Positions 30,013 through 39,767 are shown, numbered from the stretch's first letter. The stretch is DNA of 64,000 bases from VXPW01 sp965115815 (GCA_965115815.1 OZ220465.1:1860001-1924000); one strand, 5' to 3'. Program-made: numbers and translations. Notes: a model not told the origin generated them from the sequence alone.

Positions 30013-30052
30013 CCGACACGCACCGACACGGGGCCGACACGGACCGACACGG
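30013..30052. repeat. IS630 subterminal iterons, copy 1 (four units)
   Basis: Four CCGACACG octamers at about 10-bp spacing lie between the right terminal repeat and orfA. The same motif (read as CGTGTCGG) occurs five times in copy 2 and three times in the deleted derivative, so it is conserved even where the genes are lost. This fits a transposase or host-factor binding array. Confidence 0.65.
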
Positions 30053-30104
30053 AAATCTTGCCAGAATACTGTCGTCAGTTCAACGGTTCCGTACTACTAG
30101 ATAG

Positions 30105-31913
30105 TGCCCGCACCGAAAATGGTCATTTTGGCGGCCCTTCCGGCGAAATTTCGGGTTGGACCCACCCTCCGGGGCCTCCGGTCGCTCCGTTTCCAGGGGA
30201 CTCCTGCCGATTCGTAGCGGCATCCGGGCCCTTCCCACCCAGAATCCGGACGCTAGGGCGAGCGGTTCCGTTCCCGCTCCCGGCGAGCTTCGCGGATGGG
30301 GTGGGGGCGCCGCTGTCAGGCGGCGCGTCTTCGTCGTCGTCGGGCTTGGGCCCGGGCCTGTCTCTGCAGCAGCAACCCGATGCGGTGGACATTGAAGGCC
30401 ACCATGGAGAGCGCCACCATCCGCGCAAAACCCTCCGCCCCCTACGACCGGACCCGGTCCCTGCCGCGCTGCTCGAGATGATGGATGGCGGACTCCACGG
30501 CCGGAGGCTGCCGGCGCATCTCCCGGAACGTCGGGTCGGCGGCCCGTTTCCGGTCGGCCGGACCGAGGTTTCCCTTCTTCGGAAGCACGTTGTGATCCAG
30601 CAGTTCGTCCAGTGTGATCCGGTTGGAGGGGCTGTGGAACCCCCGATCGAAGCTGCACAGGCGGAGGTCGGGGAAGCGGGCCTGCGCTTCCCGGATCATG
30701 GGCACGGCAGGATCCACGTCTCCGCCTTCCCACAGGATCCGGGAGTGTAGGAGGAAGCCGTGCTGATCCTCCAGCACGGCCACCGGCACTCCGAGTTCCA
30801 CCGGAACCCCGGCCTTGCCCTTCACGCACCAGCGCGTGTGCTCCTCGAAGATCGAAACCACCTTCTCTTCCTGCGGGATCTTCTCGCCTTTCCGCCGGCG
30901 GCGGTCCACTTGGTCGAGCTGCCTCCGGGCAGGCTTGAGGTACGACTCGATCCGGAGAATCCTGGGGGCTCCGACGCCTTGCTCCCGAAGCGCGGGAACC
31001 GTCGCTTCCGCCCGTCGGACCTCCTCCCAGCAGGCGTCGAGGTACGCTTGGATCGGCCCCGGACGGGCCCGCCGGGTCCGCCGAACCTTCGGAAAGAGCC
31101 GCTGCAGCCTCCGGCTCCGATGCCGCCACTGCCGCCCTCCGGACACCCCCGCCCGCAGGGCTGAGCGGCCCGTCTCGCGCACCCGGCAACGCATCGCATC
31201 CCACAGCAGGTTGACGTCCGTCGGGACGTGCACATCCGTCTTCACCACGAACGAATCACAGCGGCCCCGCAGGGGCTCCTCCGACGGGCGACCGCCCGGG
31301 CCGCTCTTCCGCTTCCGCTTCCGCACCCGCGCATGGCCGCTCTCCGCGATCCGCTGCAACACCTCCCCCAACACGTCCGGCGTCAGCAGGCTCACGTTGG
31401 GTACCACCGTGGGATACCGGTACCGGGTCTCGTCCCAGAAGCCGGAGTGTCCCAGAAACTTCCGAACGGTAGGGTGTTGGTTCACCAGCTCGTGCAGACG
31501 ATCGAAGTCACACCCCAGGACCTGCTTCCGGAGACCCATCACGAGGATCCTCCACAGCTCCATGCCGGGACGCCCTTTCGTGTGGGACACCTCGGGAAGG
31601 ATCCCCTGCTCCAGGATCTCGAACCACCGGGCACGAACCGACCGGTCGGCATACACGTGCCGAAGCCCGAGCAGCAGCGGCGGAATGTCATCCCGCGAGT
31701 TCTCGTCGATCTCGATCTCCTCGATCGCAACCTGACCCCATTCCATCTGCAGGCGAAGGACGTTTCGCAGGGCACTTCTCGCGAAGATTTCCGAACATCC
31801 GGCCGATTCTCGACCGCATCGGCCGATTCCCGCATCAAAGCGGGATTCTTCGTCCCCTCTATATCACGATTCCACTTTTAGAGTCAAACCATTGTACTTT
31901 TTCGGTGCGGGCA
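30105..31913 (-). mobile_element. ISNCY-type insertion sequence, copy C (diverged)
   Basis: An 1809-bp element with ends TGCCCGCACCGAAAATGG and, from the right, TGCCCGCACCGAAAAAGT. The right flank is CTAG and the left flank CTAGATAG. It is clearly diverged from the copies at 53066 and 55211 and lacks their 9-bp coding minisatellite. It is inserted next to IS630 copy 1 and, on the right, into an older IS630 end. Confidence 0.88.
30316..31746 (-). pseudogene. ISNCY-type transposase, copy C, interrupted by one TAG
   Basis: Translation from ATG 31746 gives the family text GRPGMELWRILVMGL, DFDRLHELVNQH, LRGRCDSFVVKTDVH, GKAGVPVELGVPVAVLEDQHGF and DLRLCSFDRGFHSP, spanning the catalytic core. A TAG at 30442-30444 replaces the Tyr seen in the other copies (SYGADGF versus S-stop-GAEGF); beyond it the frame stays open for another 42 codons to the Arg-rich end at 30316. 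The product would lack its last 40 or so residues. The N-terminus lacks the MAMREIV start seen in copies A and B. Confidence 0.85.
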
Positions 31914-31917
31914 CTAG

Positions 31918-32110
31918 ATACGTTGGCTCCCGGGGGCCGGATCCATCCGACCTGCAGGAGAACGCGGGTGCCTGCACGTTCGGCACCGGGTCTGTGGGGA
32001 GGAACCAGCGAAATCCGTACCGACCGGGTGCCCACGGGTACCGGCACGGCCCGACAGGGACAGGGGAATTCCGACGGATTCCTACCGTCAATTCAACGTT
32101 TCCGGACTAC
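31918..32110. mobile_element. relic of an IS630-type end
   Basis: About 190 bases resemble the right end of IS630 copy 1, in the same orientation: CCGGATCC, GCCTGCACGTTCGGCA, GGGTCTGTGGGGA and the tip CGTCAATTCAACGTTTCCGGACTAC. The iterons are degraded and the transposase genes are absent. The CTAG at its left edge is where ISNCY copy C is inserted. Confidence 0.7.
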
Positions 32111-32183
32111 CGGACCCAGAGGAGCATCGCCTCCGGCGGGATGATTCGGGCACCCCGCCGGAAGCGAGCGCAGAAGCAGACAG

Positions 32184-32777
32184 CTACAGGTTCTGTCCGC
32201 TTACCATTGCGAACAGCATGGGCACCGACAGCATGGTATTGGTTCGTGAAAACAGCATCGCGGTTCGGGCCGCAGATGCCTTGGTTTCGGCATCGGCCTC
32301 AACCAAGCCGAGGGCCTTCTGCTGGTTGGGCCAGATCACGAACCAGACATTGAACCACATGACGATACCCAGCCACATGCCGATGCCGAGCAAGGTCTGT
32401 GACCAGGTTCCGCCGACGATACCGAGCGAGAGCGTTTCGACGAGGTAACCGTTGACCCAGGCGAGAAGCAATCCGGTCACGATGGTCGCCATGGCGCCCC
32501 AGCGGAACCAGCACAGGGCAAGGGGTGCGATGACTTTGGCAATCGCAGGTTTCTGGTCATCCGGTATTTCCGGCATGCTGGGGATTTGGACAAAATTGAA
32601 GTACCAGAGCAAGCCGATCCACATGACGCCTGAAACCACATGTAGCCATCTCAGAAAGAAGCTGGGGAACGCATCGGCGGAATATCCCATGGTCGCGTAG
32701 TAGAGAATGAACAGGAGCAAGGCCAACACGAAACCGGCAATGACCGTGTTTCGAAGGGACGTGAGGATGGAAGCCAT
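32184..32777 (-). CDS. PuuD/DUF989-like membrane protein
   Basis: A 197-residue integral membrane protein with five to six hydrophobic segments. It carries SFFLRWLHVVSGVMWIGLLWYFNFVQIP, of which the HxxSGxxWIGxLxYFNFVQ part is typical of the membrane domain of PuuD-type urate hydroxylases and DUF989 proteins, and also VMWFNVWFVIWPNQQKAL. PuuD proper has in addition a C-terminal cytochrome c domain, which is absent here, so the substrate should not be assumed. It ends shortly after the IS stack and stands alone. Confidence 0.85.
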   Translation of the reverse strand: MASILTSLRNTVIAGFVLALLLFILYYATMGYSADAFPSFFLRWLHVVSGVMWIGLLWYFNFVQIPSMPEIPDDQKPAIAKVIAPLALCWFRWGAMATIVTGLLLAWVNGYLVETLSLGIVGGTWSQTLLGIGMWLGIVMWFNVWFVIWPNQQKALGLVEADAETKASAARTAMLFSRTNTMLSVPMLFAMVSGQNL

Positions 32778-33872
32778 GCGAAATTCCTTCAGAACGTGAC
32801 GATGAGTACGAACGCTGTGCGCGGGGCGCAGATCGTGACGGCACTATACCAGAGCGTCCAAATTCTCGGGAACATGATGCGTGGCGCGCTTCAGGCTGAC
32901 CGCATGCGTCGATTCCCGATGAGACCAGACGGCGACGTCCGCAAGGTGCTTCGGAACGCATCCCGGGGGAAACGGTTTGCCACCGTGGTCAGGAACGGCC
33001 GACCCAGACTTCATGACGGAATTCATGCCGAAAGGACGACGTCCGGCCGATGTCCGGAACCGCAACCACAGATCGCCCACGCCGGGCCCCGGGCAGTCGT
33101 CGCCGGAGAAGGACTGCCTTCGGACAACGTCATTCCCCCGCTTCCGCACCATCGACGAGCCGCACTCGCGCGTGGCGGTTCCTGTCGCTTCGTCAGTTGC
33201 AAGGCGCTTCCTGCCGGCTGCCGGTAGTCTCGACGGGTGCCGGCGCCGAGGCGCAGGGACGGATATTCCGGCCGGGAGGCCGCACGCATCCGGAGCCGAG
33301 TCGTCGGTCGGGGCCGCGCGGTCGGGCTTCCCGTAGCGGGGCTTCAGCCGTCAGACATCCCTCTGGAAAGCGGCCGGTCTCGCGGCTTCCGTGGCATCGG
33401 TCCCGACATTTGGCGGAGCAGGCGGCGGTGAGGCAGCCCAGCAGCACGAAACCATCAATTTTCGGCTTGTTGCCGAGTGGAACCGAGGTCGGTTCGAACG
33501 CGTATCGGGCGGGCGGCGGCAACGATGCTCCTCTGCGGACGCAGAACCAAGTCGGCAACGGGCATGGGAGGCGTTCCGGGTTGGGAGCGTGCAACCGGAT
33601 TCGAACCAAGGCGGCGGTCCACGAAAGGTTGCCGGAGCCGACATCCCGCCTGCGAAAGCGTTTGGGTCGACTGGTCGTGCCGCGCCGGTGACCGCCGCCC
33701 CACGCTGCCGGAACCTGCGCTGATGTCCCACCCGCAGTTCCCCCATCGAAGCCTGCTTCCTGCGGGTCCCCGAAGCCACTCTCCAGGAATCGAACGTCAT
33801 CGTGGCGAAGTGTGATCAACCCCGTCATCGTCCTTCTGCCGGGCAGAGAGCGCCGAGCCCCGCAGGCCGCCC
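32778..33872. other. intergenic region without recognised gene
   Basis: About 1.1 kb. No frame gives a recognisable product. A T-arm-like motif near 33595-33605 (GGATTCGAACC) does not extend into a full tRNA. The region is flanked by genes on the minus strand and may be decayed DNA. Confidence 0.45.
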
Positions 33873-34673
33873 CTAGGACACCGGATGTTCCGGATCGGCA
33901 ACCATGCCGAAGTCGTGCAGCCAGCTCAGGCCCGCCTCGAAGGTGGTGCGTGGGCGATATTCGCAGCCGACCCAACCTGCATAGCCGTCCGCATCCAGCA
34001 TCCGTAGCAAGCGGGGGCCGTTGATGGCGCCGCCGCACGGTTCGTGCCGACCGGGTATGCCGGCAATCTGCGTGTGCCGGATCAGCGACCGGTACCGGCT
34101 ATAGGCCCGACCGACATCCCCTTCCATGAGGTGCGTGTGATAAAAGTCGAACTGGAGGCCGACATTGTCGCAAGCGACGGCTTCGATGATCCGTTTCGCA
34201 TGGTGCAGCCTGGACAGGTGATAGCCCGGCATGTCGCGGTCGTTGAGGGGTTCGATCAGGACCTCGAGGTCGTGTCGTGCCGCCACGGAGGCCGCATGAC
34301 GCAGGTTCCCGACCAAGCACCCGTCGCAGGCGTTGGGTTCGTCGGAACGCAGGCCGGCCATGACATGAATGCGGGGACAGCCGAGCTGTGTCGCGTACTC
34401 CATCGCGACCCCGAAAGCGGCACGAAAGTCGGCGTGTCGCGCGGGCAGGGAAGCCAGTCCGCGGTCGCCGCGGTCCCAGTTTCCGGGTGGCGAATTGATG
34501 AGAACCAGTTCGACACCGGCCTCGCGCATCCAGGCCCCGAGGTCCGAGATCGGCCAATCGTAGGGAAACAGAATCTCGATGCCGCGAAATCCGGCAGCGC
34601 GCACTCGACGGATCCGACCTGGCAGAGCGCCCGCCGCGAACAGCATCGTCACGTTGGCGGCCAGCTGCGGCAC
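33873..34673 (-). CDS. hyi: hydroxypyruvate isomerase family (TIM barrel)
   Basis: A 266-residue xylose-isomerase-like TIM barrel most like hydroxypyruvate isomerase/OtnI: MLFAAGALPGRIRRVRAAGF, GIEILFPYDWP, ELVLINSPPGNWD, IHVMAG, LIEPLNDRDMPGYHLS, LQFDFYHTHLMEGD, HTQIAGIPGRHEP and GWVGCEYRP. The metal ligands should be the Glu of IEPLN, the Asp of QFDFYH, the Gln-Ile stretch of HTQIAG and the Glu of GCEYRP. The enzyme interconverts hydroxypyruvate and tartronate semialdehyde, linking to glyoxylate metabolism. GTG at 34673 was chosen because AGGAGGAAC directly precedes it. It lies just 26 bases downstream of the tRNA-Pro gene on the same strand. Confidence 0.9.
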   Translation of the reverse strand: MPQLAANVTMLFAAGALPGRIRRVRAAGFRGIEILFPYDWPISDLGAWMREAGVELVLINSPPGNWDRGDRGLASLPARHADFRAAFGVAMEYATQLGCPRIHVMAGLRSDEPNACDGCLVGNLRHAASVAARHDLEVLIEPLNDRDMPGYHLSRLHHAKRIIEAVACDNVGLQFDFYHTHLMEGDVGRAYSRYRSLIRHTQIAGIPGRHEPCGGAINGPRLLRMLDADGYAGWVGCEYRPRTTFEAGLSWLHDFGMVADPEHPVS

Positions 34674-34699
34674 GTTCCTCCTGCCCGAAGCCCTTGTTC

Positions 34700-34776
34700 T
34701 GGTCGGAGTGGCTGGATTCGAACCAGCGGCCCCTGCCTCCCGAAGACAGTGCTCTACCAGGCTGAGCTACACTCCG
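34700..34776 (-). tRNA. tRNA-Pro, anticodon CGG
   Basis: Read on the minus strand: acceptor stem CGGAGTG/CACTCCG, D arm GCTC/GAGC, anticodon stem CTGTC/GGCAG with loop TTCGGGA (anticodon CGG, codon CCG), T arm GCTGG-TTCGAAT-CCAGC, discriminator A and an encoded CCA. All stems close (one T-G pair in the anticodon stem). The hyi gene follows on the same strand. Confidence 0.95.
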
Positions 34777-35138
34777 TGGCTCCCCCGAGCATATAGCCCG
34801 GAGGGTGCCGTCAATGCAAACCCGACTCACTTCCGCCCGGATGCGACAGGATGCTCAGGGTGAGGGTGCCAAGGTTTCGTGCACGTAGGTGCACGGCAAG
34901 GCTGACGGCCTGCCCGTTCTCGGGTTTCAACGCTCCGATTCGGCCCCACGAACGGCTTGCCATCCGTTCGCAGGCGCCGTGCCGAACGGTTGCTGGGATG
35001 CTCCAACCGTACAGACTGCCGATCCCCCTTCCGAATGCCGGCGGTATCGATCTTGCAGGATGACGCATTCCACGTGACCGTCCGCAATACCCTGCGTCGA
35101 TCGTCCGGGCGAAACGGTTCCCGGCCGTGACGGGAGGA
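34777..35138. other. intergenic region without recognised gene
   Basis: About 360 bases between the tRNA-Pro gene and ispB. Only short overlapping frames without motifs are present. Confidence 0.45.
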
Positions 35139-36167
35139 CTACTGCTTCCGGCTGCAGGCCAGATGCGCCAGATCCGCAAGTGCGCTGCGCCACGGACTCG
35201 GCGGAAGAGCTTCCAAGGCGGCGACCGCGTCTTCCCCGCAGGCTGCTGCCCGCCGATAGGTCAGCGCCAGGGTCCCCCGTTGCCGGAGGATTCGACAGGC
35301 TTCAGCGAAATCGTCTGCCGTCTGCCGCCGCTGTCCCAGGGTCCGTTCCCAGAACCCGCGTTCCCGCACGTCGCCCTGCGCATAGGCCAAGATCACCGGA
35401 AGGGTCAACCGACCTTCGCGGAAATCGCCTCCGGTGGGTTTGCCGGTCGTCTGCGATTCACCAAGGTAGTCCAGCGCGTCATCGGTGAGTTGGAAGGCCG
35501 TCCCGACCTGACGGCCATAGCGCTCGAGACCCGACAGGACATCCGGATCGGGAGTCACGAGGTGCCCGCCGACGGCGGCGGCGGCGGCAAACAGCTGGGC
35601 TGTCTTGGCCTGCACCACTTCCAGATACTCGTTCTCCGTGGTCCCGGTATTGCCAGTGACGACGAGCTGCAGGACCTCTCCCTGGGCGATCACGGCCGCT
35701 GCATCGGAAAGCAGCCGAAGCACCGCCAAGGAACCATCAGTCACCATCAGCCGAAAGGCCTGACTGAACAGGAAATCGCCTACCAGGACGCTGGCCGCGT
35801 TCCCCCAGACCGCATTCGCCGACTTCAGTCCCCGGCGCTCTTGGCTCTGGTCCACGACATCGTCGTGCAGCAGGGTCGCGGTGTGAATGAACTCAATGAC
35901 GGCTGCCAGCCGGACGTGACGGCAACCTTCGTAGCCAGCCGCCCGGGCACCCAGCAGCGTAATCAGCGGGCGGATCCGCTTTCCGCCGGCATCCGTGACA
36001 TGTCGGGCCAGTTCCGGGATCAGAGAGGTGGAACTGGCCAGATTCTCATCGATGGTTTCGTTGACGTGAGCAAGATCATCGGCAACCAGCGCCCGGATGG
36101 ACGCCAGATCGGGCGGGTGAGGCTCACAGGCACCTCCGATGACTGCATCCACGGACCTAGTCTCCAC
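35139..36167 (-). CDS. ispB: all-trans polyprenyl (octaprenyl-type) diphosphate synthase
   Basis: Chain-elongating prenyltransferase that makes the ubiquinone side chain from FPP and IPP. The 342-residue protein has the first Asp-rich motif LLHDDVVDQSQERRG (Asp102, 103, 106) and the second, QLTDDALDYLG (Asp229, 230, 233). GGKRIRP near residue 61 is the IPP-binding segment. Chain length cannot be fixed from sequence alone: octa- and decaprenyl enzymes are alike, and alphaproteobacteria often make Q-10. It is transcribed divergently from the Uma2 gene. Confidence 0.92.
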   Translation of the reverse strand: METRSVDAVIGGACEPHPPDLASIRALVADDLAHVNETIDENLASSTSLIPELARHVTDAGGKRIRPLITLLGARAAGYEGCRHVRLAAVIEFIHTATLLHDDVVDQSQERRGLKSANAVWGNAASVLVGDFLFSQAFRLMVTDGSLAVLRLLSDAAAVIAQGEVLQLVVTGNTGTTENEYLEVVQAKTAQLFAAAAAVGGHLVTPDPDVLSGLERYGRQVGTAFQLTDDALDYLGESQTTGKPTGGDFREGRLTLPVILAYAQGDVRERGFWERTLGQRRQTADDFAEACRILRQRGTLALTYRRAAACGEDAVAALEALPPSPWRSALADLAHLACSRKQ

Positions 36168-36375
36168 GATCTCTGTGCCGACGCTCGAAGCCCTCTTGTC
36201 CCGTTAAGCATAGGAAAAAGCCGCCGATGAAGTCAACATGAGCGCCTGCCGGACAGCGGCGGTCATGCGCGGTCCGGATGAGTGCAGGTATCGGATGGTT
36301 GTCGGCCGGCGGTGAATCGCGCTGGACCTTTGCTAGATTCGTGCAACAGTCCGGCACGAGGGGGAGGGAAGCGCG

Positions 36376-37131
36376 ATGGTGCGGGTCCTGGATCGGGATG
36401 TCGATGGCATCGGCAGCATGGGGTCGCTCTTCCGGACCTACCGCTTCCGCCCGGAAGAGATCCCGATCCTGGCGGAGATCGACTGGAACCGTCTGGCACG
36501 GCGGGTGTTCATCGACCCCATCACCGGTCTCATCGCCCTCATGTCGCCGTCCTCCGAGCATGAAAACTATGCGGGCGGGATCGACCGGCTGGTGCAGGAC
36601 GTGAGTCTGGCCATGGGTACCCGGGTCGTCACGCTGGGTTCGACACGCTGGCGGCGCCCGGGCGACCCGGAGAGGACCGGAGCCGAGCCCGATGCCTGCT
36701 TCTATCTCGGCGAAAAAGCCCAGGCGCGGGCGCGAGCCCGACATGACGGCCCGGAGACCTTGGCCGCCTTCGAGGCAAACCATCCGCCTGATCTTGTGGT
36801 CGAGATCGAGCTCAGCCACGGGGACAGCGGTAAGCCGCTGTTCTACCGCGAGGTCGGGGTCGCCGAGATGTGGCGCTTGGACTTGAGATTGGAAGGCCTC
36901 AAAGTCGAGATGCTCAATCTCGAGGCTCCGGACGGACCGATCCGGCTTGATTCCTCGTTTGTGCTACCGCTCTGCACACCGGATTTCGTGCGCGCCGCGC
37001 TCGATCTGGCCGTTGACGGGCGGCTGCGGGAACTGGACGATCTGGTCGCTCATGCCGCCGCATCGGCGCCGAAGGAGGATCGGCAGTCGCCGACGACCGC
37101 TCCCCCCGGCAGGGTGGACGGAACCACATAG
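36376..37131 (+). CDS. Uma2-family (DUF820) putative restriction-like endonuclease
   Basis: A 251-residue protein with a PD-(D/E)XK-type Uma2 domain: FIDPITGLIALMSPSSEHE, GAEPDACFYLGE, HPPDLVVEIELSHGD, then LFYREVGVAEMWRLD. The Asp of PDACFYL and the Glu of VVEIE with the downstream Lys and Tyr are the expected catalytic-site residues. Uma2 genes are abundant in cyanobacteria and scattered elsewhere, often as orphan copies; function is unknown, with a nuclease role inferred from fold. It is a single gene here, on the opposite strand from ispB, suggesting transfer. Confidence 0.85.
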   Translation: MVRVLDRDVDGIGSMGSLFRTYRFRPEEIPILAEIDWNRLARRVFIDPITGLIALMSPSSEHENYAGGIDRLVQDVSLAMGTRVVTLGSTRWRRPGDPERTGAEPDACFYLGEKAQARARARHDGPETLAAFEANHPPDLVVEIELSHGDSGKPLFYREVGVAEMWRLDLRLEGLKVEMLNLEAPDGPIRLDSSFVLPLCTPDFVRAALDLAVDGRLRELDDLVAHAAASAPKEDRQSPTTAPPGRVDGTT

Positions 37132-37304
37132 CAGGAAGCGCCTTGTTCCGGCCTTGTCCGGGGTCGCATGTCTTGGGATGGATCACGTGCTGCCTGAGCG
37201 CCGAAGACACAGCAGGCCCAGGGCCATCCAACCCTGATGGCCCCAATCCTGATGGCCGCAACGTACGTGGATCCGCGACAGTTTCCAGCACCTACAAGGC
37301 GTCA

Positions 37305-37487
37305 GAGCCTGTACGGAAACTATTGAGCGGTCCCGATTCTGGCCGCTCGTGCAAAGTATCGGCGTCGGAGAGACCGCTTCGAAAGCAATCTGACAGATGT
37401 GGAATGGGCTTGTTTGATCCCGATGTACTCTCCAGCCACATCGCAGATACCAGAATCGGGGTCGCTCAATAGTTTCCGCACAGGCTC
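37305..37487. mobile_element. 183-bp MITE with about 38-bp terminal inverted repeats
   Basis: The ends read GAGCCTGTACGGAAACTATT on the left and GAGCCTGTGCGGAAACTATT from the right; the match continues to GATTCTGG, about 38 bases with few mismatches. TCA flanks both sides (37302-37304 and 37488-37490), a 3-bp target duplication. There is no reading frame of note. The ends resemble IS5-type elements. No transposase with these ends is in the window. Confidence 0.85.
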
Positions 37488-37896
37488 TCAGGATGGATCC
37501 GTGTCGGAACCATCCAAGGACGAGGCCGCTACGATACGCACTACCAACACGACAAGCCGAACAAAGACCTCTGGCTGAGGCCTCTGCGCAAGGACGGGAA
37601 ACGCATCCTCAACCGGTGACAATCGTCAACCATCACCTCGTGATCGAACGCTTGCCCAGGCCTGGCGGCCCGTTCTCCGGAGGATTCGCCGGTATGTGGA
37701 TGTGCTGCTAACATTGGCGGTGACGTGGATAACCGTGAGCGGCTGTCGGCGTCGGTCCGGGGTCCCCGGATCAGATAGATGTGACGGACCGCAATGGGTG
37801 CCGGACGGGAATGCTGGGCGCATGCTTGGGCATGCACTCGCGGATTTCGGGATCCCGGCGAATGACGCGGGCGGCACACGAACTGGGAGGAATTGC
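37488..37896. other. gap upstream of the PQQ dehydrogenase gene
   Basis: About 410 bases. The 3' end should contain the promoter of the dehydrogenase. Short frames are present but unconvincing. The gene's ribosome-binding site GGGAGG lies at about 37885-37890. Confidence 0.4.
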
Positions 37897-39723
37897 ATGA
37901 GATTGGACACATCGGGCGCCGTGCGCCCTCTGGTTGCCGGAGCAGTGGGGATGGCGTTGTTCGCCGGGACTGCTCTTGCCGGCAACGTCACTCACGAACG
38001 GCTGGTCAACAGCGAAAGCGAACCAAGAAACTGGATCACGCACCACGGCAACTATGAAGCGCACCGGTTTTCCGGGCTCCGTGAGATTGACAAGGCCAAT
38101 GTCACGGACCTGAAGGTCGCGTTCACGTACGCCATGGGCAGCATTCAGGGCGGCGGCACGGACCCGGTGGTCTTTCCGTTCGCCGGTCTGGAGGGGACGA
38201 CCATCGCCGAAGACGGGTTCCTGTACCTGACGACCGGTTGGGGCGTGGTGACCAAGCTCGACGTACGCGGCGGCAAACCGATCACGGTCTGGAAGTCGGA
38301 TCCCGAGGCCGACAAGGACTGGGCTCCGAGCGTGTTGTGCTGCGGCATCAACAACCGGGGCGTCGCGTTGCACGGCAACAAGGTCATCGCCGGGGTCATC
38401 GACGGCCGTATCCGCGCCCTGAACAAGACGGACGGCAGCCTCATCTGGGAAACCCAGGTGGCGGACCCGGGCATTGCCGAGACCATCACCGGTGCCCCCC
38501 TGATCGTCAAAGACACAGTCGTCACCGGCATGGCCGGTGCCGAGTTCGGCGTCCGCGGCTGGATCGCCGCACTCGACGTCAACACCGGTGAGGAAGTCTG
38601 GCGGACGCACACCATTCCGGGACCGGGCGAACCCGGTCACGAAACGTGGAAGGACGACTACGGAGCTTGGAAAACGGGTGGCGGGTCGACTTGGGTGACG
38701 GGCTCGTACGACCCCGAACTCAACATCATCGTATGGGGTACCGCCAACCCGGGTCCCGACTGGGACAACGCCTATCGACCGGGTGACAACCTCTGGACCG
38801 ACAGCACCATTGCGGTGGATGCCGACACCGGCGAGTTTCTGTGGGGGTTCCAGCACACGCCGAACGATCCGTACGACTACGACTCGGTTGCGGAGAACAC
38901 GTTCGTCGACACCGTGATCAACGGCCAGTTCGTGCGTGCGACCCTGCACGCCGACCGCAACGGTTTTGCCTACGCAATGGACCGTTCGAACGGCGAATTC
39001 ATCTGGGGCACCCAGTTCGTCAAGAAGCTGAACTGGACGGACGGTCTCGACGAGAACGGCCGGCCGGCTTCGTATGATCCGGCCGTCGACGTGCAGAGCT
39101 ACAATCCGGGCACCGCGGCGCACCGCGGAGAGCTGACCGAGGTGGGTGCGCGAAGCGAGATCGAGGGGATCTCGTGTCCGGCGCACACGGGGGGCAAAAA
39201 CTGGCCGCCGACCTCGTACAGCCCGCATACCGGTCTGTACTACATTCCGGTCATCGAAAGCTGCAACCGGGCGTTTTCCGCGGTTTCTCCCAAGAACTTC
39301 GATCCGTCCACGCGCCAGTGGTTCCTAGGCGGAGCACCGTACTTCACGTTCGATGATCCGCGTTCGGGCCGCATTACCGGAAGTGTGACGGCGATTGACG
39401 TATCGACCGGCGTCGTGGTCCGAAAGTGGGAAACCGAGTTCCCGATGCTGGGAGGGATTCTCTCCACCGCCGGAGGTCTGGTGTTCACAGGCACGGCCGA
39501 CGGAGCCGTGGTCGCGCTCGACGACACCACATTGGAAGAGCTCTGGCGTTTCGAGACCGGGTCGTCGATCAACGCACCGCCGATGACCTACGAGGCCGAC
39601 GGCAAGCAGTACATTGCCATTCAGGTCGGTCTCGGCGGTGCTTGGCCGCAGTGGTTCACCGACTCGACACCCGAGCTGAAAGCCGCGGTGCCGAGCAACG
39701 TCCTGTACGTGTTCTCGCTGTAG
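37897..39723 (+). CDS. PQQ-dependent alcohol dehydrogenase, lanthanide-type active site
   Basis: A 608-residue periplasmic quinoprotein of the eight-bladed propeller type. Signal peptide: residues 1-28 (cleavage near ALAG). The vicinal disulfide that faces PQQ is Cys148-Cys149 in VLCCGINN. W motifs repeat, for example GEFLWGFQ. The active-site stretch is NDPYDYDSV: Asp327 is the catalytic base and Asp329, two residues on, is the extra acidic ligand of lanthanide-using XoxF/ExaF-type enzymes; calcium enzymes such as MxaF have Ala there. The ATG at 37897 follows GGGAGG. Substrate is an alcohol or aldehyde, not resolved here. The cytochrome c downstream and the SoxYZ-like carrier further on are its typical partners. 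Confidence 0.92.
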   Translation: MRLDTSGAVRPLVAGAVGMALFAGTALAGNVTHERLVNSESEPRNWITHHGNYEAHRFSGLREIDKANVTDLKVAFTYAMGSIQGGGTDPVVFPFAGLEGTTIAEDGFLYLTTGWGVVTKLDVRGGKPITVWKSDPEADKDWAPSVLCCGINNRGVALHGNKVIAGVIDGRIRALNKTDGSLIWETQVADPGIAETITGAPLIVKDTVVTGMAGAEFGVRGWIAALDVNTGEEVWRTHTIPGPGEPGHETWKDDYGAWKTGGGSTWVTGSYDPELNIIVWGTANPGPDWDNAYRPGDNLWTDSTIAVDADTGEFLWGFQHTPNDPYDYDSVAENTFVDTVINGQFVRATLHADRNGFAYAMDRSNGEFIWGTQFVKKLNWTDGLDENGRPASYDPAVDVQSYNPGTAAHRGELTEVGARSEIEGISCPAHTGGKNWPPTSYSPHTGLYYIPVIESCNRAFSAVSPKNFDPSTRQWFLGGAPYFTFDDPRSGRITGSVTAIDVSTGVVVRKWETEFPMLGGILSTAGGLVFTGTADGAVVALDDTTLEELWRFETGSSINAPPMTYEADGKQYIAIQVGLGGAWPQWFTDSTPELKAAVPSNVLYVFSL

Positions 39724-39735
39724 AGCGGATGCATG

Positions 39736-39767
39736 GGGAAGTCCGGCCCGTCCGGGCCGGACTTCCC
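39736..39767 (+). terminator. perfect 14-bp hairpin between dehydrogenase and cytochrome genes
   Basis: GGGAAGTCCGGCCC and its exact reverse complement flank a 4-base loop, starting 13 bases after the dehydrogenase stop. No T-run follows, so it may be an mRNA-stabilising or partial terminator element that sets different expression for the dehydrogenase and its cytochrome. Confidence 0.7.

Larger units (their letters stand above)
28702..30097 (-). mobile_element. IS630-family element, copy 1
   Basis: A 1396-bp element flanked by TA. Terminal repeats start GTAGTACGGAATCATTGTATTG on the left and GTAGTACGGAACCGTTGAACTG on the right. It has four CCGACACG iterons next to the 5' end of the transposase gene (30013-30052). 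A second copy at 57156-58560 is in opposite orientation. Its right end abuts an ISNCY-type copy. Confidence 0.9.

Noticed and set aside
33560..33640. possible tRNA on the minus strand (GGTTCGAATCC motif)
   Set aside because: The T stem does not close and no acceptor, D or anticodon arm could be built around it.
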